Of a DNA stretch of 64,000 nucleotides, positions 9,670 through 16,694 are shown in pieces. The stretch is from Weeksellaceae bacterium (GTDB lineage Bacteria; Bacteroidota; Bacteroidia; Flavobacteriales; Weeksellaceae), in NCBI GenBank assembly GCA_019459455.1, contig JAIBEX010000020.1, positions 62,001 to 126,000 on the forward strand, read 5' to 3'. The stretch's first letter is position 1. Every line of letters begins with the position of its first letter. Made by a program: the position numbers and the translations under genes. Under the pieces are notes generated by a model. It did no database searches and was not told the DNA's origin. It was given only the letters and a program-made list of their open reading frames with translations.

Positions 9670-9942
9670 ATGAAACTTATTGCAAATATTGTGGAATCAC
9701 CTGCTCCTGATGATGACTTTATCATTGTGAAATTTAGAGCAGACAAAACTTCACAACATTTCCAGGTATTTCTTGAAAATCCTTATGGGAAACGTATCAG
9801 GAAGTTTGAGGAATGGCTACTGGATATTAAGTTTAGAAGTGTAGTAATGAAGGATCTGGAGGGCAATAAGACCTATGATACACAGCTGTATTCTGAAATA
9901 GCTGTGGGAGTGTCAGAGATGATGAAGAAAAGCTACAAGTAG
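9670..9942 (+). CDS. Small hypothetical protein of the island
   Basis: A 90-residue protein if translated from the ATG at 9670, which gives the natural-looking start MKLIANIVES; an in-frame ATG six codons upstream (9652) is the alternative. It is charged, predicted soluble, with no signal peptide or membrane segment, and ends in a Lys-rich tail. I do not recognise the family. It is transcribed away from the restriction operon and converges on the next gene with one base between stop codons. Coding potential is supported by its amino-acid composition and lack of a better frame. Confidence 0.55.
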   Translation: MKLIANIVESPAPDDDFIIVKFRADKTSQHFQVFLENPYGKRIRKFEEWLLDIKFRSVVMKDLEGNKTYDTQLYSEIAVGVSEMMKKSYK

Positions 9943-9943
9943 G

Positions 9944-10300
9944 TTAAAACCTGGTTCCCCCTTTAATCAAATCATCTATTACCCCTTTTATATACAGCTC
10001 TGTGGGTTCAGGAAGGGAAGCAACCTGGTATGCATCCTTAAGGTGATTCATAATCTCCTCATCATAGAGTGCGGACAGGTACACAAAGAGCTTTCTCCTG
10101 TCTTCATCATCAAAATAATATTCATTAAAATTGAAGATAGTACCAGCAGCATCTTCCCATTTCTCCTGGAAGTAGCCATCAAATTCTATCCCTTTGTCTA
10201 TTGCTTCAGATTGGATGAGACCTATGGCATCTCTCCAGTAGGATTCCATGTCAGTAGGATCATCAATCATGTGATGTACTAAAATATCTTTTATGCTCAT
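9944..10300 (-). CDS. Hypothetical acidic protein translationally coupled to SRAP gene
   Basis: A 118-residue, acidic, predicted helical cytoplasmic protein of unknown family. Its ATG overlaps the stop codon of the upstream SRAP gene in an ATGA arrangement (10297-10300), so the two are almost certainly co-translated. No catalytic motif is evident. The pairing suggests a role connected with the SRAP protein's DNA-lesion function or with the island's own physiology, but nothing in the sequence proves this. Confidence 0.65.
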   Translation of the reverse strand: MSIKDILVHHMIDDPTDMESYWRDAIGLIQSEAIDKGIEFDGYFQEKWEDAAGTIFNFNEYYFDDEDRRKLFVYLSALYDEEIMNHLKDAYQVASLPEPTELYIKGVIDDLIKGGTRF

Positions 10301-10932
10301 GAGAATAGTGTTTGAGGTAATTTATCAGGTTCAAGGTTCACTGCAATAAGCTGTGGATCATAATTAGGGAAGGTAAATTCTTCAATGGGTTTATCATTGA
10401 GGAATCTGTCAGCCATGTTGGAATTCAGGCAAATAGGCATTCTCAGCTTGGAATTATGGATAATGGACATCAGTTCATTTGAACCTGTAGTTACCAGCCC
10501 AAAACCTATCTCCTTATTATCCCAGACATCAAAGAAGCCTGCTATATAGAACTGGTTTTCATCCTTCCAGTGCATTCTGTGCTTCACTTTTATTGGGGTC
10601 TTTTTACCTGGATTAGTAACATGCATCCAGTCATAAAAACCACTTACAGGAATTACACACCTGTTATGTTCCACAGTTCTGTAGAAGGTATGGGTTTTCT
10701 CTGCTGTCAAGTTGATCCCCTGAGCTGGTTTATCCTTAGGAATCTCTTTTTTAAGCCCCCAGGTTCCATGAGTAATCTTCCTGCCCTGATAATCCAGTAC
10801 AATAGGAATGGCAGGTCTTTCAAAGGCATTCACCTCCCTGGCAAACTGGTAGTTTCCTTCCACTATTTCAGCCCTAAGTCTGTCAGCAGCTTCCTCAATG
10901 GAGATACCTTCATTATCAACTCTGTTACACAT
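10297..10932 (-). CDS. SRAP domain protein (HMCES/YedK family abasic-site shield)
   Basis: A member of the SOS response-associated peptidase family, which cross-links to abasic sites in single-stranded DNA through an N-terminal cysteine. That Cys must be residue 2 after Met removal, so the start is placed at 10932 (MCNRV, 211 residues), not at the upstream in-frame ATG at 10950. Seen: Cys2, Asn74 in INLTAE, SGFYDW at 97-102, and His159 in IIHNSKLRMP. The position normally occupied by a catalytic Glu in GFYEW is Asp101, a conservative change. It overlaps the following hypothetical gene by 4 bp. SRAP genes are frequent on phages and islands. Confidence 0.9.
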   Translation of the reverse strand: MCNRVDNEGISIEEAADRLRAEIVEGNYQFAREVNAFERPAIPIVLDYQGRKITHGTWGLKKEIPKDKPAQGINLTAEKTHTFYRTVEHNRCVIPVSGFYDWMHVTNPGKKTPIKVKHRMHWKDENQFYIAGFFDVWDNKEIGFGLVTTGSNELMSIIHNSKLRMPICLNSNMADRFLNDKPIEEFTFPNYDPQLIAVNLEPDKLPQTLFS

Positions 10933-11032
10933 AATATTGAATTTTCTCAATCAAATATAGAAATTTCATTACACTTACTATGCCACTAAAAAACCCATGT
11001 AGTGTTTCAATACTATTGATCCTAATATACCT

Positions 11033-11131
11033 GGAAAATTTTCCAAAAAATTTTTGGCTCACCTCTATTACTCACACGCAATCCTCCCTCACCAAGTACC
11101 CCCACCTATTTCTGGAGGGGGAAATACCCCC
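11033..11131. other. Palindrome-rich intergenic block between SRAP gene and next gene
   Basis: The 318-bp gap 10933-11250 contains a perfect 12-bp palindrome GGAAAATTTTCC (11033-11044) overlapping CCAAAAAATTTTTGG (11043-11057), then runs C5 (11099-11103), G5 (11117-11121) and C5 (11127-11131). The single G5 can pair with either C5 run, giving two mutually exclusive hairpins upstream of the gene at 11251. No gene was found in this gap. Confidence 0.4.
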
Positions 11132-11250
11132 GCCACCTTTTATAAGCAAAGTTATTTTTCAGGCAGATTAAATTTTAGATGATAGCAAAATTTGGTTTGT
11201 AGAAGTTGACAGTGTGCAGAAAGGTTTTTCTAACTCAATAACTTAAAACA

Positions 11251-11601
11251 ATGGTACGAATTATCAGTTACAAAACAAGAGAAAGAGAGGATGGAACACC
11301 ATTTTATCTTTTAGTGGTTCAGGGTGGGATTGAAATGGTTAAATCCAAATCTACAGGGCAATTCTATGCTACTGCAAAGAAAGCAATGGTGTCTACCACC
11401 TTTGATGAAGATACCTGCAAAGGTTTACTTGGTTCAGAATTCCCAGGAAAGATTTCTAAGATCACCACTGAACCTTACCAGTACACCATTAAAGATACTG
11501 GGGAAGTGATCACTTTGGAACACAGATACATTTATCTTCCAGAAGGTGTAGAACCTGAAGAGGAGCAAGTTGCTGTGGAACTTGAGCAAGCATTACTCTA
11601 A
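11251..11601 (+). CDS. Hypothetical protein of mobile-element type
   Basis: A 116-residue soluble protein with predicted beta-rich N-terminal two-thirds and a Glu-rich C-terminal tail (EPEEEQVAVELEQ). No signal peptide or membrane segment. I do not recognise a named family, although proteins of this size and composition are common in Bacteroidota conjugative and integrative elements, sometimes with single-stranded-DNA-related roles; that is only a guess. The gene is followed by a hairpin terminator, so it is probably monocistronic. Confidence 0.65.
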   Translation: MVRIISYKTREREDGTPFYLLVVQGGIEMVKSKSTGQFYATAKKAMVSTTFDEDTCKGLLGSEFPGKISKITTEPYQYTIKDTGEVITLEHRYIYLPEGVEPEEEQVAVELEQALL

Positions 11602-11611
11602 AAAACAAATA

Positions 11612-11673
11612 ATCCGTCCAGAAATTAGAGCCTATATAGTAGGTTTCAGAAACTGGACGGATCTATTTTTTTT
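11612..11673 (+). terminator. Rho-independent-type terminator
   Basis: A perfect 10-bp stem ATCCGTCCAG (11612-11621) / CTGGACGGAT (11653-11662), with a nested CCTA/TAGG stem inside the 31-nt loop, is followed by an eight-T run. It lies just after the gene ending at 11601. Confidence 0.75.
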
Positions 11674-11686
11674 CTAGTTCAATAAT

Positions 11687-11735
11687 AGTGCAAGTATTGG
11701 TAGTCTTATAAATAAGGTACACGGAAACTTGCACT
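11687..11735. repeat. Inverted repeat upstream of RadC-like gene
   Basis: AGTGCAAGT (11687-11695) and ACTTGCACT (11727-11735) form a perfect 9-bp inverted repeat separated by 31 nt, followed by a short T-run and the RadC-like gene 27 bp later. It could be an operator, a leader hairpin or a second terminator. Confidence 0.5.
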
Positions 11736-11762
11736 TTTTACTTCACCTAATTTCTTTTTTTT

Positions 11763-12206
11763 ATGAAAACCAAACAGGTATCAGAAATACAAATCTCCTA
11801 TTATCCTAACATATTGGAAGATTTCAGAGTAGAGAACAGCCAAAAATCCTTTGAACTGTTCTTAAATGAGTGGGAACAAAATACCCTTGAAATGCAGGAG
11901 GAAGTAAAACTGCTTCTTCTTAACAGAAACAATAGGGTATTGGGAATATATTCCTTAGCAAAGGGTGGGCTTACAGCATGTATTGTTGATGTTAGAATAA
12001 TTCTATCTGTAGCACTGAAGTGTTTAGCTACAGGAATAATACTGGTTCATAACCATCCAAGTGGGAATTTAAAACCCAGCCAGGAAGATATTAAGATTAC
12101 CGAACAATTGAGAGATGGATGCAAGCTTCTGAATATTCAGTTACTGGATCACTTAATAATTACCAGGCAGGATTATTTTAGTTTTGCTGATGAAGGGTTG
12201 TTGTAA
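11763..12206 (+). CDS. RadC-like JAB/MPN+ domain protein
   Basis: A 147-residue protein made only of the C-terminal JAB (MPN+) metalloprotease-like domain of the RadC family; the N-terminal HhH region of chromosomal RadC is absent. Seen: an acidic residue in EEVKLLLLN, the zinc ligands in LVHNHPSGNLKPSQEDI (HxHP, Ser and Asp), and the family's ending LLDHLIIT. Such short versions are standard cargo of phages, plasmids and ICEs in Bacteroidota, where anti-restriction or DNA-processing functions have been proposed but not proven. Two stem-loops precede it. The old idea of a direct DNA-repair role for RadC is not supported here. Confidence 0.88.
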   Translation: MKTKQVSEIQISYYPNILEDFRVENSQKSFELFLNEWEQNTLEMQEEVKLLLLNRNNRVLGIYSLAKGGLTACIVDVRIILSVALKCLATGIILVHNHPSGNLKPSQEDIKITEQLRDGCKLLNIQLLDHLIITRQDYFSFADEGLL

Positions 12207-12231
12207 TCTCATTACATTAGTGCTTTATAAG

Positions 12232-12244
12232 AGTGACAAAGTGA
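12232..12244 (+). repeat. Left arm of 13-bp inverted repeat, iteron-like
   Basis: AGTGACAAAGTGA; contains two overlapping GTGA units spaced by 7 nt and matches the GTGAC(A/G)AA family seen three times in tandem at 14711-14734. Confidence 0.55.
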
Positions 12245-12357
12245 TTTTTTTCTATAGAATCACATATTGCAATTGGCTTAAATGTTAAAATTGACTCCTT
12301 ACAATCATTTGAATTATCAAATGAAGTTTTTCAGAAAATCCATTTTCAAAATTTCCA

Positions 12358-12370
12358 TCACTTTGTCACT
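12358..12370 (-). repeat. Right arm of 13-bp inverted repeat, iteron-like
   Basis: TCACTTTGTCACT, the exact reverse complement of 12232-12244. Confidence 0.55.
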
Positions 12371-12638
12371 TTTGATAAAAGACTCAGTCCTTATGCCAGC
12401 ACGAAGGAGGGTTTTAGCACCAATAATGATCTAGATGATAATAGCTACTATTGTTTAACTACATAAATATTATAGCCAAATCCACCAATATATTATTTGA
12501 TTTAGTTTGAAAAGGGGTGCTTGTGGGGATATAATTTCACAATATACTGATCTAGTTAAAACTTTTCTGCTAAAAAGGGAATTTATGAGGTTGGAGTAGG
12601 TCCAAGGTACCAGGACTTGTATATAGCCAAATAGAAAA

Positions 12639-12869
12639 TTAGGTGATTTTTATATCCACTAAATCCTTAGCATTCACTTCAAGTGCCTCAGCAATTCTGA
12701 ACAGCGTGAACACTGTGGGATTTGTTCTTCCTGATTCAATTCTTGAAATGTTGGTTGTGTCAATTACACCTTGCATTCTGCCTACAAGTTCTACTTGTGA
12801 GATTTCTTTGGATAATCTCACTTCCTTAATTCTTTTACCAACAAGTTTCAGAATTTCAGTTTTTTCCAA
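12639..12869 (-). CDS. XRE-family HTH regulator
   Basis: A 76-residue protein consisting of a single lambda-repressor-type HTH: KRIKEVRLSKEISQVEL (helices 1-2), then DTTNISRIESGRTNPTVFTL with recognition helix and the typical SRIExGxxNPT signature. No effector domain, so it presumably acts as a DNA-binding switch protein of the island. It is divergent from the GYF-domain membrane gene, and the 75-bp spacer holds a palindromic TTTGAC-AA-GTCAAA, a likely operator for autoregulation and control of the neighbour. Confidence 0.9.
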   Translation of the reverse strand: MEKTEILKLVGKRIKEVRLSKEISQVELVGRMQGVIDTTNISRIESGRTNPTVFTLFRIAEALEVNAKDLVDIKIT

Positions 12870-12870
12870 C

Positions 12871-12892
12871 TTGACATATTTGACAAGTCAAA
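12871..12892. promoter_or_regulatory. Candidate operator between XRE gene and GYF-domain gene
   Basis: TTGACATA is followed by the palindrome TTTGACAAGTCAAA (12879-12892), and a further ATGACAAG lies at about 12928. The repeated TTGACA/TGTCAA half-sites at the start of the XRE gene suggest repressor binding. Confidence 0.5.
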
Positions 12893-12944
12893 GAAACTTA
12901 ATATATTTACTGTAATTAATGCCATATATGACAAGACTTAAACG

Positions 12945-13421
12945 ATGAAAAAATATTTTATTTCTCTTGAGGGAAAACAAGATGGTCCTTTTACATTGGA
13001 GGAACTCAAAGCAAAAAATTTGTCTGATAAATACCTAGTTTGGCAAGATGGTTTTGAGGATTGGAAAAGCATATTAGCAGTTGAAGGACTCCAGGACACT
13101 GTCTTGAAATTACCTCCTTCTATTGAAGAAAATAAGAAGATTAAAGATGCCAAAGAAATCTATAAATTTACAGGTATTGTAATTATGGTGGGACTTTTCA
13201 TAATTATTTATTTGAAAGCAGGTGGCACTGATGACAAATATGATCTTTTCGAGAACTATCTAGGAAATAGGTATCCATCTACTGATACTGATAGTTTGTC
13301 AACACAAGTACGGGTATTAATTGGTGCAACCTCATTGATTATAGGTGCAGTCATTGGTCTTCTGGTTTACTTTTATGGAATGATGAGAACGTACAAGGCA
13401 GCGTACAAAAAGCAACTTTAA
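12945..13421 (+). CDS. GYF_2-domain membrane protein
   Basis: A 158-residue protein. Residues 3-45 form a GYF-like domain 2 (YFISLEGKQDGPFTLEEL, then LVWQDGFEDWKSI), a small module thought to bind peptides and common at the N-terminus of bacterial membrane proteins. Two hydrophobic segments follow, at roughly 74-91 (GIVIMVGLFIIIYLK) and 124-146 (IGATSLIIGAVIGLLVYFY), separated by a polar loop. It is divergent from the XRE regulator and probably controlled by it. Function in the island unknown; membrane-anchored two-TM proteins under XRE control sometimes act in superinfection exclusion, which is conjecture here. Confidence 0.75.
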   Translation: MKKYFISLEGKQDGPFTLEELKAKNLSDKYLVWQDGFEDWKSILAVEGLQDTVLKLPPSIEENKKIKDAKEIYKFTGIVIMVGLFIIIYLKAGGTDDKYDLFENYLGNRYPSTDTDSLSTQVRVLIGATSLIIGAVIGLLVYFYGMMRTYKAAYKKQL

Positions 13422-13472
13422 AAAAATAAGAGTAATTCGAACTAATAAAAATAAACTTTAAAACACATTTTT

Positions 13473-13871
13473 ATGAAAAAACTGATATTCTTTTTTAGCG
13501 TAATGCTATCTATGACAACAATTAAGGCCCAAGAAGGTTTCCAATATGCTGTCACTGGAAATGGGGTGGATTATTATTACAGGATTGAAAATGATATAAT
13601 GGGCATATCAAAGCAGATCTGGCTAAAATACGACAGACCATCTAAAAAAGTAAAAACCAAGTCAGGTAAATACGTAACGAAAGGAGGAGGATTTACAATG
13701 GCTTATATGGAAATTGGATGTTCTTCTAAAACTCATCAGACTAATAATATCATTAACTATGATAATAATGGTAATCCAACTGAAAGGGATGATACACCTA
13801 CTTTTTCAAAACCAATAGTCCCTGGTTCTGTTATTGAAGGCGTTTATAATGCTGTGTGTAGGAAAGAATAA
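13473..13871 (+). CDS. Secreted hypothetical protein
   Basis: A 132-residue protein with a clear Sec signal peptide (MKKLIFFFSVMLSMTTIKAQ, cleavage probable after the Ala-Gln region), followed by a beta-rich, Tyr-, Lys- and Gly-containing mature domain with two cysteines. No family recognised. It lies 51 bp after the GYF-domain gene in the same direction, so the two may be co-transcribed, and is followed by a good terminator. Confidence 0.7.
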   Translation: MKKLIFFFSVMLSMTTIKAQEGFQYAVTGNGVDYYYRIENDIMGISKQIWLKYDRPSKKVKTKSGKYVTKGGGFTMAYMEIGCSSKTHQTNNIINYDNNGNPTERDDTPTFSKPIVPGSVIEGVYNAVCRKE

Positions 13872-13895
13872 GTAATGCTTTAAAATAACTAAAAG

Positions 13896-13919
13896 CCACT
13901 CTCAACAGAGTGGTTTTTT
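13896..13919 (+). terminator. Rho-independent-type terminator
   Basis: CCACTCT (13896-13902), loop CAAC, AGAGTGG (13907-13913), then six T. It closes the XRE-divergent two-gene unit. Confidence 0.85.
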
Positions 13920-13935
13920 AATACCCAAAACTTAA

Positions 13936-14358
13936 ATGAAACACACGTTTTTACCTTTCCAGATTGGAGAGGAATATGAAAATTGGGAGTTTGATTTGGA
14001 TGTTTTAGAAACAGAAAGAGTGCCTGGATGTGATAGTTATACTTTTGCAAAAATAGTTCATTTCATAAGCCTTGCATCAACCAGAACAGAACTCTTATTT
14101 TGCCTCGATATATTGGAAATTGTAATTTTGTATTTTGAAACAGATGAACCTAAGCATTTTTTATTTGTGAAAAATTTCTTGAGTAATACTATGCTTGAGA
14201 ATACGACAGATTATATTGATTGCGAATCTTATACATACTACCTTAACAATGAAGAGATATTGAAGATTATAAATGTCACTGGTGATCCAAAATTCAAAGT
14301 AGTATATGGTAATAAGAAATTTGTCAATCTAATAAATGAAAAAGGCAGCTCTTTTTGA
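13936..14358 (+). CDS. Hypothetical protein of the island
   Basis: A 140-residue cytoplasmic protein, rich in aromatic and acidic residues, without signal peptide or catalytic motif that I recognise. The central part (CLDILEIVILYFETDE) is hydrophobic but interrupted by charges, so it is more likely a buried core than a membrane helix. The gene starts 17 bp after the preceding terminator, and its stop codon sits inside a hairpin terminator. Confidence 0.6.
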   Translation: MKHTFLPFQIGEEYENWEFDLDVLETERVPGCDSYTFAKIVHFISLASTRTELLFCLDILEIVILYFETDEPKHFLFVKNFLSNTMLENTTDYIDCESYTYYLNNEEILKIINVTGDPKFKVVYGNKKFVNLINEKGSSF

Positions 14359-14364
14359 GCTGCC
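14344..14364. terminator. Bidirectional terminator between convergent genes
   Basis: GGCAGCTC (14344-14351), loop TTTTT, GAGCTGCC (14357-14364). The 5' side is preceded by A-rich and the 3' side followed by T-rich sequence, so it can serve both converging genes; the stop codon of the plus-strand gene (14356-14358) lies in it. Confidence 0.7.
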
Positions 14365-14385
14365 ATATTTTACTCTAAAAACCAC

Positions 14386-14676
14386 CTAATCAGAATGTGT
14401 GTTAAGTATTAAAGACCTGATAAATTCCATACCTGAAGAGCTTACGAGACAGGAAGCGGAAGTCATGTAATGCTTAGAACTAAGCCCAATTACATCAATT
14501 CTTTTTTTGAAGAATCCTCTGGAAATATACTCCTCTTTTGGAAAATTATTTTCGTTTAATATCGCTTGTTCTCTTAGAAAACTGAACAGTTTATTTTGTC
14601 CAAAACCCTTAATATTTAATTTATCTGCTACTTGCTTTATTGTGAAAAAATCTTCTATTTTATGATATCCATACAT
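14386..14676 (-). CDS. KilAC/ANT-like phage antirepressor-type protein
   Basis: A 96-residue protein resembling the KilAC (ANT) DNA-binding domain found at the C-terminus of phage antirepressors: TIKQVADKLNIKGFGQNKLFSFLRE (the HTH) followed by ILNENNFPKEEYISRGFF, the family's typical second half. Here the domain stands alone. It is the last gene of the minus-strand replication module, 44 bp after the helicase gene, with the GTCACTTC repeats just upstream, and may bind them or control the island's switch. Confidence 0.7.
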   Translation of the reverse strand: MYGYHKIEDFFTIKQVADKLNIKGFGQNKLFSFLREQAILNENNFPKEEYISRGFFKKRIDVIGLSSKHYMTSASCLVSSSGMEFIRSLILNTHSD

Positions 14677-14710
14677 TGCTTTGTTTTTTAGTTAATTTTC
14701 TTTAATTATT

Positions 14711-14734
14711 GTCACTTCGTCACTTCGTCACTTC
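14711..14734. repeat. Three tandem 8-bp repeats (iteron-like)
   Basis: GTCACTTC occurs three times without gaps; read on the minus strand this is GAAGTGAC x3. It covers the last codons of the helicase gene and the spacer before the KilAC-like gene. The unit is related to the inverted repeat at 12232/12358, giving one repeat family in the island's replication region. Confidence 0.75.
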
Positions 14735-16258
14735 AGTTGCAACCGGCGTGCATTCTGAGATTGATAATATCTTTTTAGGCTTTAAGATTTCAACATAAAT
14801 TTTCCCATTGCTCTTACTGTGATTAATCTCCATACCTCTTGCCTTAGCATACCTGTCAAGCCATTTCTTGAAAGTTACAGGTGTCAACGTCCTCGATTCA
14901 TATTGATATTTAGCTCTAAAAGCTTCATATAGTTCTGTTTTGTCTTTTTTAATGGTATCAATTTCCTCTGAGAATACAAAATTACAGTCGGCAAACTCTA
15001 CAAAATCAATACTTGTCTCAGATTTCAACTTATTTTCTTTCAAATTTATGGAAGGGCAGGTAAGAATTCCGCATCTAATGTACCATTGACAGTAAATGAA
15101 CATTTGGTTAAAAAAAACGTTCCACATATCTACATCCCAATCATCAAAGAATCTACATCCAAATTCCATAATCGGCGTATTTTCCATATTGTAACAAGGA
15201 GCAATTTCAATTTCTACCCTTCTTCTTTCATCTGAGGATCCTCCAGAACCTTTAACAACATAATTGCTGGTTATAAGTAGTTTGGGGCTAAGCTCAAATG
15301 GGATTGAGTAGCTTTGTTTTCCTTTCTGCTCAACAATCAGATCTCCAGTAACCACAGAATAAAAATCTTCAAAGTTAAAATTGGGATTAACATCATCTAT
15401 TACCATTACTCTCTGTCCAATATTTACATCCTGGTAAAAAAACCTGTTGCCAGTCTTCACGATTGACTTGCCATCTTTGTGTAAGCAAGGTGTGATTTTG
15501 CTTACAGCTTTTGAGATCAAGGTTTTTCCAGTTCCACCGTTTGCTTCTCCAGCAAAGTCCAGTACCTCATCTACCAATATGATGGCTTTTGTGTTGCTGG
15601 GATCTTTATAAGATTGAATCAAATAACCTATTGCGGTGCAAAGCTGCTGATATCTGGCTTCAGTTCCTCCACTTACATTCAGTATAAATTGATTAAACAT
15701 ATTTTCAGGACACTCTTCAGGTATGTTAATATTGTGCTTAATAATTTGGTCCTCAAAAACAAAACCTTCAAAGTCTTCATAATTTATGATTTCCACCGCA
15801 TCAACTTTCACAGAAATAATACCATTAGAATAGAAGAAAAATGATTGATCTTTGGTTGCTATATTAAGTTTAACATCCATAATTCTTTCCATGGCTAAAT
15901 CAGTGGATCTTACAAGGTACTGACCTTCCAAAAATTCTTCCCACACGTCTTCTCTATGATCAATGTGCACTATTTTTTCTTTAAGGATGTGCATTAAGTC
16001 TTCGTGATCAACTCTCTTTAGAATGCTATTTCTAAGAATCTTCACCAACTCGTACCCCCCTTTGGGAAGTTTAAGTTTTCTTATTCCTTGCATCTCCAGA
16101 TACTTAAGCACTGCAGCATTTTTTATGGTTACTTTTATTCCGCTGTTAGTAGGAACGACAGTGTAAAAGTTCCATGGTGCTGATTCGTGTCTTACTTCAA
16201 GACTGGTAGATACAGTTCCAATTGTTTCGTTTTGGAAACTATTATTTTCTTCTACCAT
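14720..16258 (-). CDS. P4-type primase/SF3 helicase of the island
   Basis: A replication helicase of the phage/plasmid primase C-terminal (DUF5906-like) type. From the chosen start (512 residues) it has Walker A GEANGGTGKT (237-246), Walker B VMVIDD (284-289), motif C LLITSN (327-332) and an arginine cluster ERRRVE, i.e. the AAA+-like SF3 core; no primase active site is obvious in the N-terminal 150 residues. The open frame extends to 16339, but that part overlaps the upstream HTH gene, and ATG 16258 (MVEENNSF) leaves only a 17-bp overlap. It probably unwinds the excised island at the nearby repeats. Confidence 0.85.
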   Translation of the reverse strand: MVEENNSFQNETIGTVSTSLEVRHESAPWNFYTVVPTNSGIKVTIKNAAVLKYLEMQGIRKLKLPKGGYELVKILRNSILKRVDHEDLMHILKEKIVHIDHREDVWEEFLEGQYLVRSTDLAMERIMDVKLNIATKDQSFFFYSNGIISVKVDAVEIINYEDFEGFVFEDQIIKHNINIPEECPENMFNQFILNVSGGTEARYQQLCTAIGYLIQSYKDPSNTKAIILVDEVLDFAGEANGGTGKTLISKAVSKITPCLHKDGKSIVKTGNRFFYQDVNIGQRVMVIDDVNPNFNFEDFYSVVTGDLIVEQKGKQSYSIPFELSPKLLITSNYVVKGSGGSSDERRRVEIEIAPCYNMENTPIMEFGCRFFDDWDVDMWNVFFNQMFIYCQWYIRCGILTCPSINLKENKLKSETSIDFVEFADCNFVFSEEIDTIKKDKTELYEAFRAKYQYESRTLTPVTFKKWLDRYAKARGMEINHSKSNGKIYVEILKPKKILSISECTPVATEVTK

Positions 16259-16544
16259 TTCTGCATGCTTTAAAGTTCTCCATAAAATTTTGTGTTGTTT
16301 CTGATTTCGGTTGTTGCCTACTTTGCAGAATCCACTCATTTAGTTCACCCTTTTTGAAGTAAATTAACTTACCTGAGGGCTTGTAGTGTGGGATTTCTTT
16401 TCCACTGGTCAGCTTGTAGAGATGTGACCTGCTCATTGACAGGTAGGTTGATGCCTCATCAAAATTTAATATCTCCTTTGTTGAGAGGCTTAAGTTGCTG
16501 ATTTTCTCATCCAGCTCTTGAATTGCGAAGATTATTTCTTCCAT
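16242..16544 (-). CDS. HTH (excisionase/MerR-like) DNA-binding protein
   Basis: A 100-residue protein with a coiled N-terminus followed by a winged-HTH of the helix_turn_helix_17 (excisionase-like) type: LNFDEASTYLSMSRSHLYKLTSGKEIPHYKPSGKLIYFKKGELNEWI. Such proteins precede replication helicases in many Bacteroidota integrative elements and act as excision or copy-control factors. Its 3' end overlaps the helicase gene by 17 bp, indicating translational coupling. Confidence 0.85.
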   Translation of the reverse strand: MEEIIFAIQELDEKISNLSLSTKEILNFDEASTYLSMSRSHLYKLTSGKEIPHYKPSGKLIYFKKGELNEWILQSRQQPKSETTQNFMENFKACRNGRRK

Positions 16545-16633
16545 TTTATATTATTTTAATTATGAAGGAGGACTATCCACCCTCTACTATAAGGGAAAGA
16601 TTCGCTGTTTTTACGAGACATTCTTAAATAAAA

Positions 16634-16657
16634 AACGAGGACATATATGTCCTCGTT
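16634..16657 (-). terminator. Perfect 24-bp palindromic terminator
   Basis: AACGAGGACATA followed by its exact complement (16634-16657); on the minus strand the hairpin is followed by TTTTTTATTT. It follows the gene ending at 16695 and separates it from the HTH-helicase unit. Confidence 0.75.
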
Positions 16658-16694
16658 GTAAATCAGTGAGTTAGGGTGCTTTTGGACTTGAAAA

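Larger units (their letters stand above)
12207..12638. other. Gene-free 432-bp stretch with a 13-bp inverted repeat
   Basis: No convincing gene. It contains AGTGACAAAGTGA (12232-12244) and its exact reverse complement (12358-12370), 113 nt apart, each immediately flanked by T-rich sequence. The repeat unit is close to the tandem repeats at 14711-14734. A role as replication-initiator, excision or regulatory site is possible. Confidence 0.5.

Noticed and set aside
11763-12206. DNA repair protein RadC
   Set aside because: Only the JAB domain is present and a direct repair role of this family is not supported; listed as a RadC-like JAB protein.
14711-14734. CRISPR-like array
   Set aside because: Units are 8 bp, gapless and without spacers; they look like iterons.
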